DNA of 13,466 nucleotides, from NCBI GenBank assembly GCA_002412715.1, contig DHVP01000027.1:1-13466 (forward strand), given 5' to 3'. The first letter of the stretch is position 1, and each line of letters opens with the position of its first letter. This stretch comes from Deltaproteobacteria bacterium UBA5205 (GTDB taxonomy: Bacteria > Desulfobacterota > Syntrophorhabdia > Syntrophorhabdales > Syntrophorhabdaceae). Both the position numbers and the translations under genes were made by a program. A model generated the notes under the pieces. The model ran no database searches, had not been told where the DNA came from, and was given only the letters and a program-made list of their open reading frames with translations. Positions 13,374 to 13,466 of this stretch are shown piece after piece.

Positions 13374-13466
13374 GAAAGACAAAAGGCCTGTCTCACGTTT
13401 ATCCCGTAACAAAAAACGGGACCCGCTTCACCCCCCTGGGGGGGGGTTCGCTGGAGTGACTATGTT
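13374..13466 (+). mobile_element. End of a second copy of the inverted-repeat (IS110-like) element, cut by the window edge
   Basis: This stretch resembles the right end of the 4183-4593 element in reverse orientation. GAAAGACAAAAG and CTGTCTCACG (13388-13397) match the terminal repeat. CCCGCTTCACCCCC through the C/G hairpin to TTCGCTGGAGTGACTATGTT (13422-13466) matches the reverse complement of 4528-4569. The two differ by a 24-bp insertion (13398-13421) that forms its own hairpin, CCCGT/ACGGG. If complete, the copy continues beyond the window with a transposase on the plus strand. Confidence 0.65.

Noticed and set aside
1..13466. CRISPR array, tRNA or rRNA genes
   Set aside because: No regularly spaced direct repeats and no recognisable tRNA or rRNA sequence were seen on either strand.

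Overview
The window looks like chromosomal DNA of a fairly GC-rich Gram-negative bacterium. The protein styles (an AHAS I-type IlvB, a DUF2141 secreted protein, a cytidylate kinase-like protein, a short glucan phosphorylase, an IS110-like remnant) would fit a deltaproteobacterium/Desulfobacterota member, possibly a syntroph. That assignment is inference from protein style only; no rRNA or other marker is present.

Layout. Positions 1-970 are a decayed, repeat-rich stretch: an intrinsic terminator, a frameshifted GIY-YIG nuclease gene bracketed by inverted copies of a palindromic repeat, and a frameshifted, truncated fragment of an epoxyqueuosine-reductase-related 4Fe-4S protein ending in a long inverted repeat. 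Positions 974-2020 hold two exported-protein genes on the minus strand (a 74-aa secreted peptide and a DUF2141 protein). Positions 2230-4154 are the best-defined regulatory unit: a promoter candidate, a 40-aa leader peptide with nine consecutive valine codons, mutually exclusive RNA hairpins, a strong terminator, and ilvB. This has the architecture of valine-responsive transcription attenuation, as at enterobacterial ivbL-ilvB. No ilvN-type small subunit follows. Positions 4183-4593 are a short inverted-repeat element carrying the first 45 codons of an IS110-like transposase. A related end in the opposite orientation begins at about 13374 and runs off the window.

Positions 4623-10449 hold a minus-strand MFS transporter, then a divergent plus-strand pair, probably an operon: a short-form alpha-glucan phosphorylase and a P2-type cation ATPase. 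By eye, the ATPase lacks several Ca2+ ligands of SERCA. Positions 10491-13227 hold a GNAT-family acetyltransferase (minus), a class I glutamine amidotransferase (plus) and a cytidylate kinase-like protein (minus). The last two converge with only 12 bp between them.

Most protein genes are ordinary housekeeping or accessory genes. The items most worth attention are the valine attenuator, the inverted-repeat elements, and the altered ion-binding residues of the ATPase. No CRISPR array, tRNA, rRNA or complete mobile element was seen.
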